DNA of 64,000 nt from UKL13-3 sp040387195. Its GTDB lineage: Bacteria > Bacteroidota > Bacteroidia > UKL13-3. The notes beneath the pieces were generated by a model. That model saw only the letters and a list, made by a program, of their open reading frames with translations. It did not search any database and was not told where the DNA came from. Where the stretch lies: the NCBI GenBank assembly GCA_040387195.1, contig JAZKEF010000012.1, positions 124,001 through 188,000 on the forward strand, given 5' to 3'. How positions within the stretch are numbered: the first letter of the stretch is position 1; the number at the start of each line of letters is the position of its first letter. Of the stretch, positions 33,130-43,600 are shown piece by piece. Both the position numbers and the translations under genes were made by a program.

Positions 33130-33711
33130 ATGAAAACTAAAACCTCAACCCATTTGGCTATTACGGATGAAAAAGTAATCAGCAAAATTTACCACATCCG
33201 TAGTAAACGTATTATGCTCGACAGCGATTTAGCTCAGCTTTATAATGTAGAAACCAAGGTATTGAACCAAGCAGTAAAACGTAACATGTTAAGATTCCCG
33301 GAAGACTTTATGTTTACACTTACCGAAACAGAGTGGGAGATTTTGAGGTCACAATTTGTGACCTCAAAATCTCCTGCCCCATCTGATATGCGGGGCGGAC
33401 GTAGAACATTACCCTTTGCTTTTACTGAACAAGGCATTGCTATGTTATCTAGTATCCTGAACAGCGAAACGGCTATTCTGGTAAACATTCAAATCATCAG
33501 GGTATTTACACGCATGCGGGAGTTATTGTCTACGCATAAGGAGACCTTATTGAAACTCGAAAAAATTGAAAAGGCATTACTTGGTCAACTCTCACGACTG
33601 AACAAGCATGATGATGATATTGATTCAATTTTCAACGTACTGAAAGAGCTGTTACAACCACTTAAACAGCAAACACCGTCCCGCAAACGGATTGGATTTA
33701 AAAGCGATTAA
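33130..33711 (+). CDS. ORF6N domain protein
   Basis: A 193-residue protein with an ORF6N domain at residues 10-100: IRSKRIMLDSDLAQLYNVET, KVLNQAVKRNMLRFPEDFMF, then GGRRTLPFAFTEQGIAMLSS. The domain is frequent in phage anti-repressors and in mobile bacterial loci and is thought to bind DNA. The C-terminal part (about 120-193) is helical and charged, perhaps a coiled coil. It begins 11 bases after the S24 repressor and is probably co-transcribed with it, so a role as anti-repressor or co-regulator is possible. Confidence 0.85.
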   Translation: MKTKTSTHLAITDEKVISKIYHIRSKRIMLDSDLAQLYNVETKVLNQAVKRNMLRFPEDFMFTLTETEWEILRSQFVTSKSPAPSDMRGGRRTLPFAFTEQGIAMLSSILNSETAILVNIQIIRVFTRMRELLSTHKETLLKLEKIEKALLGQLSRLNKHDDDIDSIFNVLKELLQPLKQQTPSRKRIGFKSD

Positions 33712-33768
33712 CCACTTTCATCCTGCCCTTTTTCACAAAAACCCCATCCTCTTTTAGGCATTCACATT

Positions 33769-34839
33769 ATGCAAATCGAACTTATTAAAGGCAGGGGCTC
33801 GCAGCTCAATACTCCCAACCGTTTCAGCAAATATGAAACAGTAACCGAATTCATCGAGGGGTTGGATGAACCGTTGATTCAGGAGGTGCGTACTCAGGTA
33901 TTTCTGGATTATCCCAAAAAGATTGTCAATAAAATTGAAAGTCCGGATGTGGGTATGCAGTTTTCAGTGAACCCATACCAGGGATGCGAACATGGATGCA
34001 TTTACTGTTATGCGCGAAACACACATGAATACTGGGGATTCAGTGCCGGATTGGACTTTGAATCGAAGTTGATTGCCAAACCCAATGCCCCACAGTTATT
34101 GATACAGGCGTTTGAACATAAAAAATGGAAGCCTTCCGTTATTTCGTTATCGGGCAATACCGATTGTTACCAACCCATTGAACGAAAATACCAGCTCACC
34201 CGAAAATTATTGGAAGTATGCTTAAAGTATAAAAATCCGGTGGGCATCATCACCAAAAACCAATTGGTATTGCGCGATCTTGATTTGCTGAAACAGCTGG
34301 CAGCCCATCAACTGGTGCAGGTTTATGTAACCATTACTTCACTGGATGAAAGTATCAGGCAAAAACTGGAACCACGAACAACTACGTACCAAAACCGTCT
34401 CAAAATTTTGAGAGAATTAACAGCTGCAGGCATTCCGTGTGGGGTGATGGTAGCGCCTATTATTCCCGGATTAACCAATTATGGTATTGCCGAAGTACTT
34501 GAAGCTGCAGGTAATGCCGGTGCTTACACAGCAGGATATACCATCCTTCGGCTTAACGGACAACTGGAAAATATTTTCACCGACTGGGTGCACAAAGCAT
34601 TCCCTGATGCAGCCGATAAAATATTAAAACAAGTTGCCGAATGCCATGGAGGAAATCTTAACGATTCACGTTTTGGAACCCGCATGAAAGGTGAGGGAAA
34701 AATTGCAGAAAGCATCCGCAACCTGTTTATTGCAGCACGCAAAAAACACATGAGTTTAACACCTGCATATGCATTTAACATGACGGCATTTGAGAGGCCT
34801 GTGAGGGCGGGACAGCAGATGGCGTTGGAGTTATTTTAA
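33769..34839 (+). CDS. PA0069/SplB-like radical SAM protein
   Basis: A 356-residue radical SAM protein. The cluster motif is of the CxxxCxxC type (YQGCEHGCIYCYARNTHEYW, near residue 80), preceded by VNPYQG. Later blocks ISLSGNTDCYQPIERKYQLT and GIITKNQLVLRDLDLLKQL fit the family often annotated as PA0069 or DNA-repair-photolyase-like, related to spore photoproduct lyase. The substrate is unknown. The stop region overlaps the convergent acs gene by nine bases. Location beside a translesion cassette fits a repair role but does not prove it. Confidence 0.85.
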   Translation: MQIELIKGRGSQLNTPNRFSKYETVTEFIEGLDEPLIQEVRTQVFLDYPKKIVNKIESPDVGMQFSVNPYQGCEHGCIYCYARNTHEYWGFSAGLDFESKLIAKPNAPQLLIQAFEHKKWKPSVISLSGNTDCYQPIERKYQLTRKLLEVCLKYKNPVGIITKNQLVLRDLDLLKQLAAHQLVQVYVTITSLDESIRQKLEPRTTTYQNRLKILRELTAAGIPCGVMVAPIIPGLTNYGIAEVLEAAGNAGAYTAGYTILRLNGQLENIFTDWVHKAFPDAADKILKQVAECHGGNLNDSRFGTRMKGEGKIAESIRNLFIAARKKHMSLTPAYAFNMTAFERPVRAGQQMALELF

Positions 34840-36759
34840 CGCACCATTCTTAATTTCCTCCACCACGCCCGGATCCAATAATGTGGATGTATCTCCAAGG
34901 TTAGATGTTTCACCCTCCGCTATTTTGCGTAAAATTCTGCGCATAATTTTACCGCTTCGTGTTTTCGGTAATCCTGTTACAAACTGAATCTTATCGGGTT
35001 TGGCAATTGCTCCAATGACACGGGAAACTGTTTGCATAATATCTTTTCGCATTTGTTCTGCATCTCCATGGATGTGTTCCAAAATAACATATGCATAAAT
35101 GCCTTGCCCTTTGATATCATGCGGATAACCAACCACCGCACTTTCTACCACACCACTGTGCATATTGAGTGCATTCTCTACTTCGGCTGTTCCGATGCGG
35201 TGTCCGCTCACATTAAGCACATCATCCACACGACCTGTGATTCTGTAATGCCCCTCTTCATCGCGTAAACAACCATCTCCAGTGAAGTACATATTTTCAT
35301 ACGTAGCAAAATAACTGGTACGGCAACGCTCGTGATCACCATATGTGGTACGAATCATTCCGGGCCACGGATGCGTGATGCATAAATTTCCACTTACCGA
35401 ATTTCCCTCAATAATCTTCCCGTTTTCATCTACCAAAACAGGTTGAATTCCCGGTAAAGGCAACGTAGCAAATGTTGGCTTTTGAGGTGTGACTCCGGCA
35501 AGACCTGAAATCATGATCCCACCTGTTTCTGTTTGCCACCAGGTATCTACAATCGGGCATTTTTCTTTGCCTATATTTTTATTGTACCATTGCCATGCTT
35601 CCTCATTAATAGGTTCTCCAACCGAACCCAATACCTTCAGCGAACTTAAATCCTTATCTTTTACATAATCCAACCCAAAACCCATTAAACTGCGAATGGC
35701 AGTTGGTGCTGTATATAAAACATCGACCTTATGTTTAGCTACAATATCCCAGAACCTTCCCGCATCGGGCCAAGTAGGGATGCCTTCAAACATGAGCGAA
35801 GTTCCTCCGGCACTCAGTGGACCATATACAATATAACTGTGCCCGGTGATCCAACCGATATCGGCCGTACAAAAATGAACCTGTCCCGGTTGGTATTGAA
35901 ACACATTGACAAACGTATAGTTGGCCCAAACCATATAACCGGCCTGTGTATGCACCACTCCTTTGGGTTTGCCTGTAGAGCCTGAGGTATACAGAATGAA
36001 TAGTGGAGCTTCGGCATCCATGGGTTCGGCCGGAAAGTGGACGATGCCATCTTTTTCCACTTGTGTTTCGGCAAATTCCATTTCATCCTCCCACCAGATA
36101 TCACGTCCTTTGATCATGGATACAGGAATGCGGGTACGAGTATACACAATTACCTTTTTTACTGTTTTGTTTCCTACCAAAGCGTCATCAATTACACTTT
36201 TCAATGGAATATCTTTTGCACCCCGGTAGGCTCCATCGCAGGTAATAATAAATTCGGCCTGGGCATCATCCAGTCTATCGGCAATACTTTGTGCTGAGAA
36301 CCCTCCAAAAATGACACTGTGAACAGCACCAATTCGGGCACATCCCAATACTGCATATGCCAGCTCCGGAACCATTCCCATATAGATGCATACCCGGTCT
36401 CCCTTTTTTACACCATTGTTTTTGAGCATTTGTGCAACCTGGCAAACACGTTTATGCAATCGGTTATAGGTGACGGTGCGTGTGCGCTCTTCAGGATCAT
36501 TGGACTCCCATATAATGGCAGGTTCTTCTCCCCTTGTTGCAAGATGCCTGTCGATACAGTTCTCGGTAATGTTTAACTGAGCTCCTTTAAACCATTCAAC
36601 TTTGGGTTCTTTAAAATTCCACTCCAACACTTTGTCCCATTTCTTTTTCCAAACAAAATTTTCTGCTACTTCAGCCCAAAACTCATCGGGAGACTCAATG
36701 CTCTTTTGATAGGCTTCTTTATATTGACTCAAACTTTTGATCTGAAACGGATAGGTCAT
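34831..36759 (-). CDS. acs: Acetyl-CoA synthetase
   Basis: A 642-residue AMP-forming acetate-CoA ligase. It has the P-loop ILYTSGSTGKPKGVVHTQAG (about residue 265), the WWQTETGGIMIS block that shapes the acetate pocket, and GDGCLRDEEGHYRITGRVDD. The C-terminal KTRSGKIMRRILRKIAEGE carries the Lys normally acetylated by Pat-type enzymes. Full length; no deviations. It is monocistronic on the minus strand, overlapping tail to tail with the radical SAM gene. It activates acetate for central metabolism, and accA next door uses the product in fatty-acid synthesis. Confidence 0.97.
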   Translation of the reverse strand: MTYPFQIKSLSQYKEAYQKSIESPDEFWAEVAENFVWKKKWDKVLEWNFKEPKVEWFKGAQLNITENCIDRHLATRGEEPAIIWESNDPEERTRTVTYNRLHKRVCQVAQMLKNNGVKKGDRVCIYMGMVPELAYAVLGCARIGAVHSVIFGGFSAQSIADRLDDAQAEFIITCDGAYRGAKDIPLKSVIDDALVGNKTVKKVIVYTRTRIPVSMIKGRDIWWEDEMEFAETQVEKDGIVHFPAEPMDAEAPLFILYTSGSTGKPKGVVHTQAGYMVWANYTFVNVFQYQPGQVHFCTADIGWITGHSYIVYGPLSAGGTSLMFEGIPTWPDAGRFWDIVAKHKVDVLYTAPTAIRSLMGFGLDYVKDKDLSSLKVLGSVGEPINEEAWQWYNKNIGKEKCPIVDTWWQTETGGIMISGLAGVTPQKPTFATLPLPGIQPVLVDENGKIIEGNSVSGNLCITHPWPGMIRTTYGDHERCRTSYFATYENMYFTGDGCLRDEEGHYRITGRVDDVLNVSGHRIGTAEVENALNMHSGVVESAVVGYPHDIKGQGIYAYVILEHIHGDAEQMRKDIMQTVSRVIGAIAKPDKIQFVTGLPKTRSGKIMRRILRKIAEGETSNLGDTSTLLDPGVVEEIKNGALK

Positions 36760-36831
36760 ATATGATTTTATTAATGCAACTAAATTACTATTCCTGATGA
36801 AAGTGTCGATATGGTTTTTTTCAAAAAATGA

Positions 36832-36865
36832 TTACACAAAAAAACCGGCCTTATGAGCCGGTTTT
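36832..36865 (-). terminator. Intrinsic terminator after accA
   Basis: On the minus strand AAAACCGGC pairs with GCCGGTTTT (36841-36849 / 36857-36865) around a seven-base loop and is followed by a run of T. It sits just past the accA stop, in front of the acs start. Confidence 0.85.
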
Positions 36866-36887
36866 GAATGCAGTTGACGTATTATTT

Positions 36888-37850
36888 TTACGCCTCCGTA
36901 TAAGCTCCCATATCCGAGAATTTCTCAATGCGCTTAGTTACCAATGTTTCAGGATCCAGTTTTTTAAGTTCACTAATATAGCTCAACAAGGAAGTTTTCA
37001 TTGTTTTATACATCTGCTCAGGATCGGCATGAGCACCTCCCAAAGGCTCTGCGATGATGCCATCTATTAATTTATTGGATAACATATCGGTTGCAGTAAG
37101 CTTCAATGCTTCGGCTGCTTTGGCCTTGTGATCCCAGCTTCTCCATAAAATAGATGAACATGATTCGGGCGAAATAACCGAATACCAGGTATTTTCAAGC
37201 ATCACCACTCTATCGCCTACACCTATACCCAATGCTCCTCCAGAGGCCCCTTCTCCTATTACCACACAAATTACCGGTACTTTAAGCACGCTCATTTCCA
37301 GTAAGTTTTTAGCAATGGCCTCGCCTTGTCCGCGTTCTTCCGCTTCCAATCCGGGCGATGCACCTGGCGTATCTATCAATGTAATGACGGGTTTGTTAAA
37401 TTTCTCTGCCAGTTTCATCAAACGCAATGCCTTGCGATAGCCTTCAGGATTAGGCATTCCGAAGTTACGGTACTGACGTTGTTTGGTGTTACGTCCCTTT
37501 TGATGGCCAATAACCATCACGGTTTGATCACCCAAACGCGCAAATCCGCCTACAATGGCTTTATCATCCTTAACGTTACGATCTCCATGCTGCTCAATAA
37601 AATCTTCGAAAATATTCTCGATATAATCCAGTGTATACGGCCTATCGGCATGACGTGAAATCTGAACACGTTGCCATCCATTGAGGCCTCCATATACCCT
37701 TTTCTTCTCCTCAAGCATCTTTTCTTCAAGGTCTTTTACGGTTGCCGTGAGATCTATTTTGCTCTTTTCTGAAAGTTGTTTTGCCTTTTGTAACTGCTCT
37801 TCAAGCTCTTGTATTGATTTTTCAAAATCGAAGTAAGTTGTCATACTCAT
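36888..37850 (-). CDS. accA: Acetyl-CoA carboxylase carboxyltransferase subunit alpha
   Basis: A 320-residue subunit of the carboxyltransferase that makes malonyl-CoA. The N-terminal helical segment (FEKSIQELEEQLQKAKQLSE) precedes the crotonase-like core with the family blocks DRPYTLDYIENIFEDFIEQHGDR (abridged here), MPNPEGYRKALRLMKLAEKF and TLIDTPGASPGLEAEERGQG. The oxyanion-hole region is GEGASGGALGIGVGDRV. Length is typical (319 in E. coli). The start could be the first or third residue (MSMTTYF). accD and accBC are not in the window. Confidence 0.96.
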   Translation of the reverse strand: MSMTTYFDFEKSIQELEEQLQKAKQLSEKSKIDLTATVKDLEEKMLEEKKRVYGGLNGWQRVQISRHADRPYTLDYIENIFEDFIEQHGDRNVKDDKAIVGGFARLGDQTVMVIGHQKGRNTKQRQYRNFGMPNPEGYRKALRLMKLAEKFNKPVITLIDTPGASPGLEAEERGQGEAIAKNLLEMSVLKVPVICVVIGEGASGGALGIGVGDRVVMLENTWYSVISPESCSSILWRSWDHKAKAAEALKLTATDMLSNKLIDGIIAEPLGGAHADPEQMYKTMKTSLLSYISELKKLDPETLVTKRIEKFSDMGAYTEA

Positions 37851-37909
37851 TTTTAAATGCTGTGCGCAAAGTAAATAAGAAAGTAGGATAAAAAACTTTA
37901 AAGTTTAAG

Positions 37910-37939
37910 TTGACAAAATAAAATATAGGCCTATATTTG
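37910..37939 (+). promoter_or_regulatory. Promoter upstream of tRNA-Asp
   Basis: TTG (37910-37912), 19 bases, then TATATTTG (37932-37939) is a full match to the Bacteroidota consensus. The tRNA begins 106 bases downstream, so the precursor would carry a leader that includes the palindrome at 37998. Confidence 0.7.
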
Positions 37940-37997
37940 CATCCCGTTTGAGAGAGAAATCATTCAAACATTGTTCTAAAGTTTACGGTTTGTAGTT

Positions 37998-38017
37998 CTC
38001 CCGATAGCTATCGGGAG
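37998..38017. repeat. Interspersed palindrome, copy 3
   Basis: CTCCCGATAGCTATCGGGAG, a perfect 20-base palindrome, 28 bases upstream of tRNA-Asp and inside its predicted leader. Confidence 0.85.
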
Positions 38018-38045
38018 GTTAGAATACCAAAACGATAATACCATT

Positions 38046-38119
38046 GGTGTGGTAGTTCAGCTGGTTAGAATACCTGCCTGTCACGCAGGGGGTCGCGGGT
38101 TCGAGTCCCGTCCGCACCG
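38046..38119 (+). tRNA. tRNA-Asp (anticodon GTC)
   Basis: A 74-base cloverleaf. The acceptor stem GGTGTGG pairs with CCGCACC (one G-U pair), the discriminator is G as expected for Asp identity, the anticodon arm is CCTGC-CTGTCAC-GCAGG with GTC, and the T arm contains GGGTTCGAGTCCC. No CCA is encoded. It is followed directly by an intrinsic terminator. Confidence 0.97.
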
Positions 38120-38131
38120 CAACATTCAATT

Positions 38132-38165
38132 AAAAAGCCTTTCCAAAAGAAAGGCTTTTTTGTTG
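38132..38165 (+). terminator. Intrinsic terminator after tRNA-Asp
   Basis: AAAAAGCCTTTC (38132-38143) pairs with GAAAGGCTTTTT (38149-38160) around a five-base loop, with a T-run continuing to 38161. Confidence 0.92.
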
Positions 38166-38335
38166 CAAAATGCACCGGATTCCATAATCATCAGTGCCAT
38201 CACCTCGTCTTCATCCGAAACACTCCAACCTTAATACATTGCTTATCCAAACAGAAGTCCGAATTCATGAAACCATTCTGCCGGATACCAAAACGGAACA
38301 AGAATTGAGTCCTATCCTGTAAAATTAAGACGATC

Positions 38336-38797
38336 ATGAAATTCACAGTTTTAATCGGACGGATCTGTTATGCTCTTATCTTTCTGAACACCATTATTGG
38401 ACATTTTTCGCAACAAACCATCGCCTATGCCCATTCACATGGTGTACCCATGGCATCGGTTCTTGTTCCTTTTTCGGGTATACTGGCCTTTGCGGGGGCG
38501 TTGAGCATTATATCCGGATACCATGCGAAATGGGGTGCATGGCTTATTGTACTTTTTTTGATTCCGGTTACTTTCACCATGCACAATTTCTGGACAATTG
38601 CCGATCCAATGGCCAGGCAATTGCAACTTACTATGTTTATGAAAAACATATCAATGCTTGGAGGTGCCTTGCTAATCAGTTATTGGGGTTCAGGCCCGTT
38701 AAGTCTGGATGCAAAAATGAACAGCACTCCAGTAAAGAAGGTAACCCTTACATCCTCTGCTGAAAAAGGAATAAAATTTGAACATATTGAGACGTAG
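38336..38797 (+). CDS. DoxX-family membrane protein
   Basis: A 153-residue protein with four hydrophobic segments (about residues 3-25, 43-62, 66-85 and 102-118). The family-like sequence FSGILAFAGALSIISGYHAK followed by WGAWLIVLFLIPVT is typical of DoxX/SURF4-like proteins. These are thought to act with membrane oxidoreductases, but no substrate is known for most. A soluble tail of about 35 residues follows the last membrane segment. It is a single gene, ended by a clear terminator about 100 bases downstream. Confidence 0.8.
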   Translation: MKFTVLIGRICYALIFLNTIIGHFSQQTIAYAHSHGVPMASVLVPFSGILAFAGALSIISGYHAKWGAWLIVLFLIPVTFTMHNFWTIADPMARQLQLTMFMKNISMLGGALLISYWGSGPLSLDAKMNSTPVKKVTLTSSAEKGIKFEHIET

Positions 38798-38895
38798 TAT
38801 TTTCTTTCGGAATGCCTTGTGTAACAATAAGGCTGAGATTATAACCGTAAAACTTGATACAGACAATGCTGTCGAAAGGATAAAGGACTACTTAC

Positions 38896-38928
38896 AGGCA
38901 GTCTTAGTTACAAGACTGCCTTTTTTTG
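38896..38928 (+). terminator. Intrinsic terminator after the DoxX gene
   Basis: AGGCAGTCTT (38896-38905) pairs perfectly with AAGACTGCCT (38912-38921) around a six-base loop and is followed by seven T. Confidence 0.92.
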
Positions 38929-39032
38929 TATATTTTACTCCGTTTGGAAACATTTTTGTGCCTCCTCCAGAAATGAATTTTCTTACCCATTTAAGGCAAT
39001 ATTGTACTCATACGTAAAGGTGGCATGCACCC

Positions 39033-40541
39033 TTATAAAATAGACTTCTGAAAACAATCATAGTAGGAAGATCCTGTATATTTTGATTCCAGCCATGCAT
39101 TCAAGCTGATGTATTCCTTATCCCCGGGAATGTATTTTTTCAGGGATACAAAATGCCTGTAATCCACTTTGAATTTGTCACTCCCTTTATACCCTTCATG
39201 CTTAATCATACGCTCCAATATGCGCAGAAACAACATTTCACGTTCAACATTTTTGGTGTGTGATGCTCCTCCGTATTTACGTTTGATTCTTTTCAGCAGG
39301 TATAATACATATTCATCATCTCCTTTTTCGAAATAAAAAATGAGCCCGTACAATTCTGTAAACAGGAGCATCTCGAGTCCCAACCCTTCTTCCCTGAGTA
39401 CCTGCTTTCCATATTGCTGGAGCAATCCCGAGTATATCCTTATGCACCTATCATAATCATTGAGTTTAAAATACAAAGCCAGCAGATTGATGCGCAATAA
39501 AAAATAGATGATGGCATTTTTATTCTCCAATGAATATTTTTTATCAAGCCTGAGCAAAATGGACTTTGCTTCCTTCACTTTACCCGTGAACATATTCAAA
39601 TCAGCTGCCATAATCTGGGAGCGAAAATCAAAGTAGATGTATTTATCATGCTGTGCCTTAAAGTTTTCCTTTTGTGTTTCGTACACCCGACTGAATTTTA
39701 TTGCAACCTTATAATCATAGGTTCTTACGGAAGACTGATAAATGGATCGCAGCAATTCCATCAGCAATTCAGGAGGCACTTTATCCAGCATTCTTCTTCT
39801 TTGCATCACTCCGTAACTTTTCACGGAGTATATTTTTAATCCCTCGTAATCTTTCTTCTCACGGAATGCACGGCAAACCATGCTCACAATTTTAGCATAT
39901 ACTTTGGGGTTGTCGTAAATGCGATCCTCTAGCTGGTATTGTTTTAATACACGTTCAATGATGGCATCTATATTTCCAAACACTTCTTTTGAAAAAAGTT
40001 CGCTGATCTCAAACAACAATAATGTATAGGCTGCATTTGCATCACCATTGCTTTTGGCCAATACCACATTCCGATCGCGTTTTGCAAGCAATGCCGGTAC
40101 CGATACAGAAGGTGCGGTAAGAGGCCATGTACCCAGTGCATAATCAATCTGGGTGTAGTAAATATAATCAAGCAGCTCAAACGACTCTGTTTCATGTGCC
40201 GATTTTTCCGCCTTTCCCAAATAGTTCCATGCTTCCTTGTAACGCTCTTTCCTGAAAAAAAACCGGGCAACTTCCACATCATTCAAGATCCCTGAGTTTG
40301 CATCATGCTTGGTGTTTTCGAGTTGCACAAACAGTTCAAGTTGCCTTTTTAACCGTTTACGTGTCTGGTGATATGCGTTACTGCTTTGGCTGGAAGAAGG
40401 GATCTTTTTGCGAATAGCATCTACGAGCCGGACATCCTCGCGCTCCTGCACCATATTCGCCCTGCCTTTGAGGAAATACTTAAACTCCCGTAATTCTTCT
40501 CGGGTAAATGAAAGGATCATTTCTTCGATGAGGTGATGCAT
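39033..40541 (-). CDS. Large helical-repeat (TPR-like) protein, unknown function
   Basis: A 502-residue, mostly helical and strongly charged protein without signal peptide or membrane segment. It starts EEMILSFTREELREFKYFLK, a Leu/Lys-rich helix that I associate with uncharacterised Bacteroidota proteins. From about residue 85 on, pairs of helices of the TPR/SEL1 kind follow one another (ARFFFRKERYKEAWNYLGKA, AADLNMFTGKVKEAKSILLR, LLALYFKLNDYDRCIRIYSG). No catalytic motif is visible. It is divergent from the giant surface-protein gene; any link is speculative. Confidence 0.65.
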   Translation of the reverse strand: MHHLIEEMILSFTREELREFKYFLKGRANMVQEREDVRLVDAIRKKIPSSSQSSNAYHQTRKRLKRQLELFVQLENTKHDANSGILNDVEVARFFFRKERYKEAWNYLGKAEKSAHETESFELLDYIYYTQIDYALGTWPLTAPSVSVPALLAKRDRNVVLAKSNGDANAAYTLLLFEISELFSKEVFGNIDAIIERVLKQYQLEDRIYDNPKVYAKIVSMVCRAFREKKDYEGLKIYSVKSYGVMQRRRMLDKVPPELLMELLRSIYQSSVRTYDYKVAIKFSRVYETQKENFKAQHDKYIYFDFRSQIMAADLNMFTGKVKEAKSILLRLDKKYSLENKNAIIYFLLRINLLALYFKLNDYDRCIRIYSGLLQQYGKQVLREEGLGLEMLLFTELYGLIFYFEKGDDEYVLYLLKRIKRKYGGASHTKNVEREMLFLRILERMIKHEGYKGSDKFKVDYRHFVSLKKYIPGDKEYISLNAWLESKYTGSSYYDCFQKSIL

Positions 40542-40690
40542 ATGTAATAGTCAGTTATAAAATATAAAAATACACTAAAATTAAGACTAATTACAAATAA
40601 CTAACATCTGTACACGACAGTTTTATGCATTTTTTGCGTGTCACATTTTACCTCAATTGTGTATCATTGGTTAATACAACCTCTATTATT

Positions 40691-43600
40691 ATGAAAAGAC
40701 TATCTACCATCCTTTTTGCTCTCCTTTGTTTTTCTTCCCTGAGTTATGGACAACTCAGCGGAATTAAAACAGTTGGAGGAGTGTCTCCCGACTATGCTAC
40801 CATCAGTGCCGCTGTAACCGCACTGAATGTAAACGGTGTTGCCTTCGGAGGTGTTACATTTAACATTGTTGCGGGACATACCGAAACGGCCAATAACCTT
40901 ACCATCACCACCACCACGGGTGCCGACACGAGTACGATTGTATTTCAGAAATCAGGGATAGGTGCCAACCCGCTTATCACGGCAGCGCCCGGTACATCAA
41001 CCACTGTGGATGGTATCATCAAAATTGCGGGAACCGATTATATTACATTTGACGGAATTGACTTGCTCGACCCGACAACCAATACCACCACCACCACCCG
41101 TTCGGAATGGGGATATGCTATTCTGAAAGGTTCGGCTATGAATGGCGCACAGCACGTAACCATCCGTAACTGCACCGTTACTTTACAAAAAGCCTACGCT
41201 TCCACTAAAGCTATTTATTGCGGCAACCATCTTACAACCTCTGCGAGTGCACTTACGGTTACCAATCAAACAGGAACCAATTCTTATATTGATATTTACG
41301 GAAATAATCTCACCAACTGTTATACGGGTATTTATACCATTGGAGCTACGAATGCTACCTATTATGATGACAGTTTAAGAATTGGCACCTATGGACAAAA
41401 TGTGATTACCAATTTCGGAGGAACAACCACCATTGCATATGGAATTTACGTTCAGAATTTCAAATATGCAGAAATTATGAATGATTCGGTAAACGGAGGA
41501 GTGGGAACAACCCGGGATTTGATTGGTATTTATGCTGCAACCGGAACCAATTGTAATGCACTTATTCAAAACAACTACATACAGATTGGCTTTAGTCCGA
41601 GCAGTTATGACGGATATGGAATTTACTATGCTGCAGGAACTGCTGCTAATACCGTTGTTATTGATCACAATACGATCAAAAACTGCAGCATTGCAGGTAG
41701 TATTAGCGACTTTTTTTCCATCTGGGTATCAACACCAGCAGCAACAACCATCAGCAACAATACTGTTGGATTTAACACCGGCTCCATGAGCATTGGAAGC
41801 TTTTACCAAATATATACAGTGGTTGCCAGTGCCACTCTCAATATTCACTCCAATACCATCATGAATAATAGCGTTACTCCAGGAACCGGTGGAGCTTCCT
41901 ATGGTATATATGCAACCGGAGCAGGAAATATTTACAACAATATTATTACGGAAAATGCTAACAGCGGAAGCAATGGGTCGTATTATGCTATATATGCGAA
42001 TGCTGGAGGAAACATATACGGGAATGAGATAGACAGTAATATTACCGGAACAAGCAGCAGTGCCAATTATGGAATATATACACTTGGTGGGGCTGCATCC
42101 ATTTATAAGAATACGATTTACGAACTGATAACGGCCGGGTCGGGTGTTGTGCAGGGTATTGCTCTGGCAGCAACAACGAACGTGATGTATAGTGTTTACC
42201 AGAATAAAATTTACGGACTCACCAGCACAAGCAACAGCAGTGTGGTGAGTGGAATTGTTCAGTCGGGAGCAAGCACTGCTACCATTGACAATAACCTGAT
42301 CGGGTTGCTCACTTCGGGTGCGAGTACCACAACAACCAATGGTATTAACGGGATTAACATTACCTCATCAACTACCGGAACCACGAGCAATATTTACCAT
42401 AACTCTATTTATTTAAGCGCCACGTCAACCGGTGGAACAAATTGCATTTTACTCAACACAGCCGTTTCTGCTACCGTTGCCAACAACCTTTTGGTAAACC
42501 TCTCGGGAGCGGGAACAACTACAAACCGTGCAGCCTGTTTATTAAAAAGAACCAGTGCTACCTTTACGACTTACATGCCCGCATCGGATCATAATTTCTT
42601 CTTTTTGGGAGCACCCGGTACATACAGATATGTGTACTATGATGGAACAACGGCTCACCAATCACTTCCTATGTTTCAGTTATATGCGGTAAACCAGGAT
42701 CAATCTTCCATCTCACAGAATATTACATTTGCCAGTCTCACCGGATCTGCCACCAATTTTTTACTGCCACAGGATACTACCTATACGGAAAGTGCCGGAA
42801 AAATTATCGCTGGATTGGAACGGGATTATACAACAACCAATCCTAGAGCCACCTATCCGATAACAGGACAACTCAACGGAGGAGGAGGAGCTCCCGATAT
42901 TGGTGCTTATGAGGCCGATCATATATTTGTTGACATTTTCCCTCCGTCTATTCATTTCACTCCAATAGGTAAAAGTCTTATAAGTTCAACCAAACTGCTC
43001 GACAGTGTGAAAATTTTTGACCCGAGCGGAATTAACCTTGGCTCAGGAAGTGTTCCAAGGTTGTACTACAAAAAATCGACTGAAACGAATGCGCTGGCAT
43101 TTACTAACAATGCATCAGCCAATGGTTGGAAGTATGTTGAAACTCCCAACACCTCTTATCCATATACTTTTGTAATTGACTATTCATTGTTATACTTAAC
43201 CGGAGCGGTATCTGACGGAGATATTATTCAGTATTTTGTGGTTGCACAGGATAACTCCACTACTCCCAAAGTAGGTATTAAAGGAGCAGCCCTCGCAGCA
43301 GCGGCACCTTCGGTAGTGTTAACATCGGCACAATTCCCTGTTACAACCGGTTATTCCTATACGCTCAAATCGGCAGGTATACCGGCATCTGTAACGGTTG
43401 GTTCGGGTTCAACTTATACAAGCTTTACGCAACCCGGAGGTTTGTTTGAAGCCATTAACAACGGGATTGTTACCGGCAATATTACAGCAACTGTAACTTC
43501 AGATATTTTAACGGAAACAGGTACCATTGCCTTAAATAAGTTCACCGAAGAAGGACCGGGAGTCGGAACTTACACCCTTACCATCCAACCTGCAGCACCT

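Noticed and set aside
38049..38234. Plus-strand frame overlapping tRNA-Asp
   Set aside because: It reads through the tRNA and its terminator, so it cannot be a gene.
38778..39017. 79-codon frame after the DoxX gene
   Set aside because: It contains the terminator hairpin at 38896-38921 and has no coding signal.
40625..40690. Upstream extension of the giant surface protein
   Set aside because: The ATG at 40691 begins a clear signal peptide; the upstream codons would bury it.
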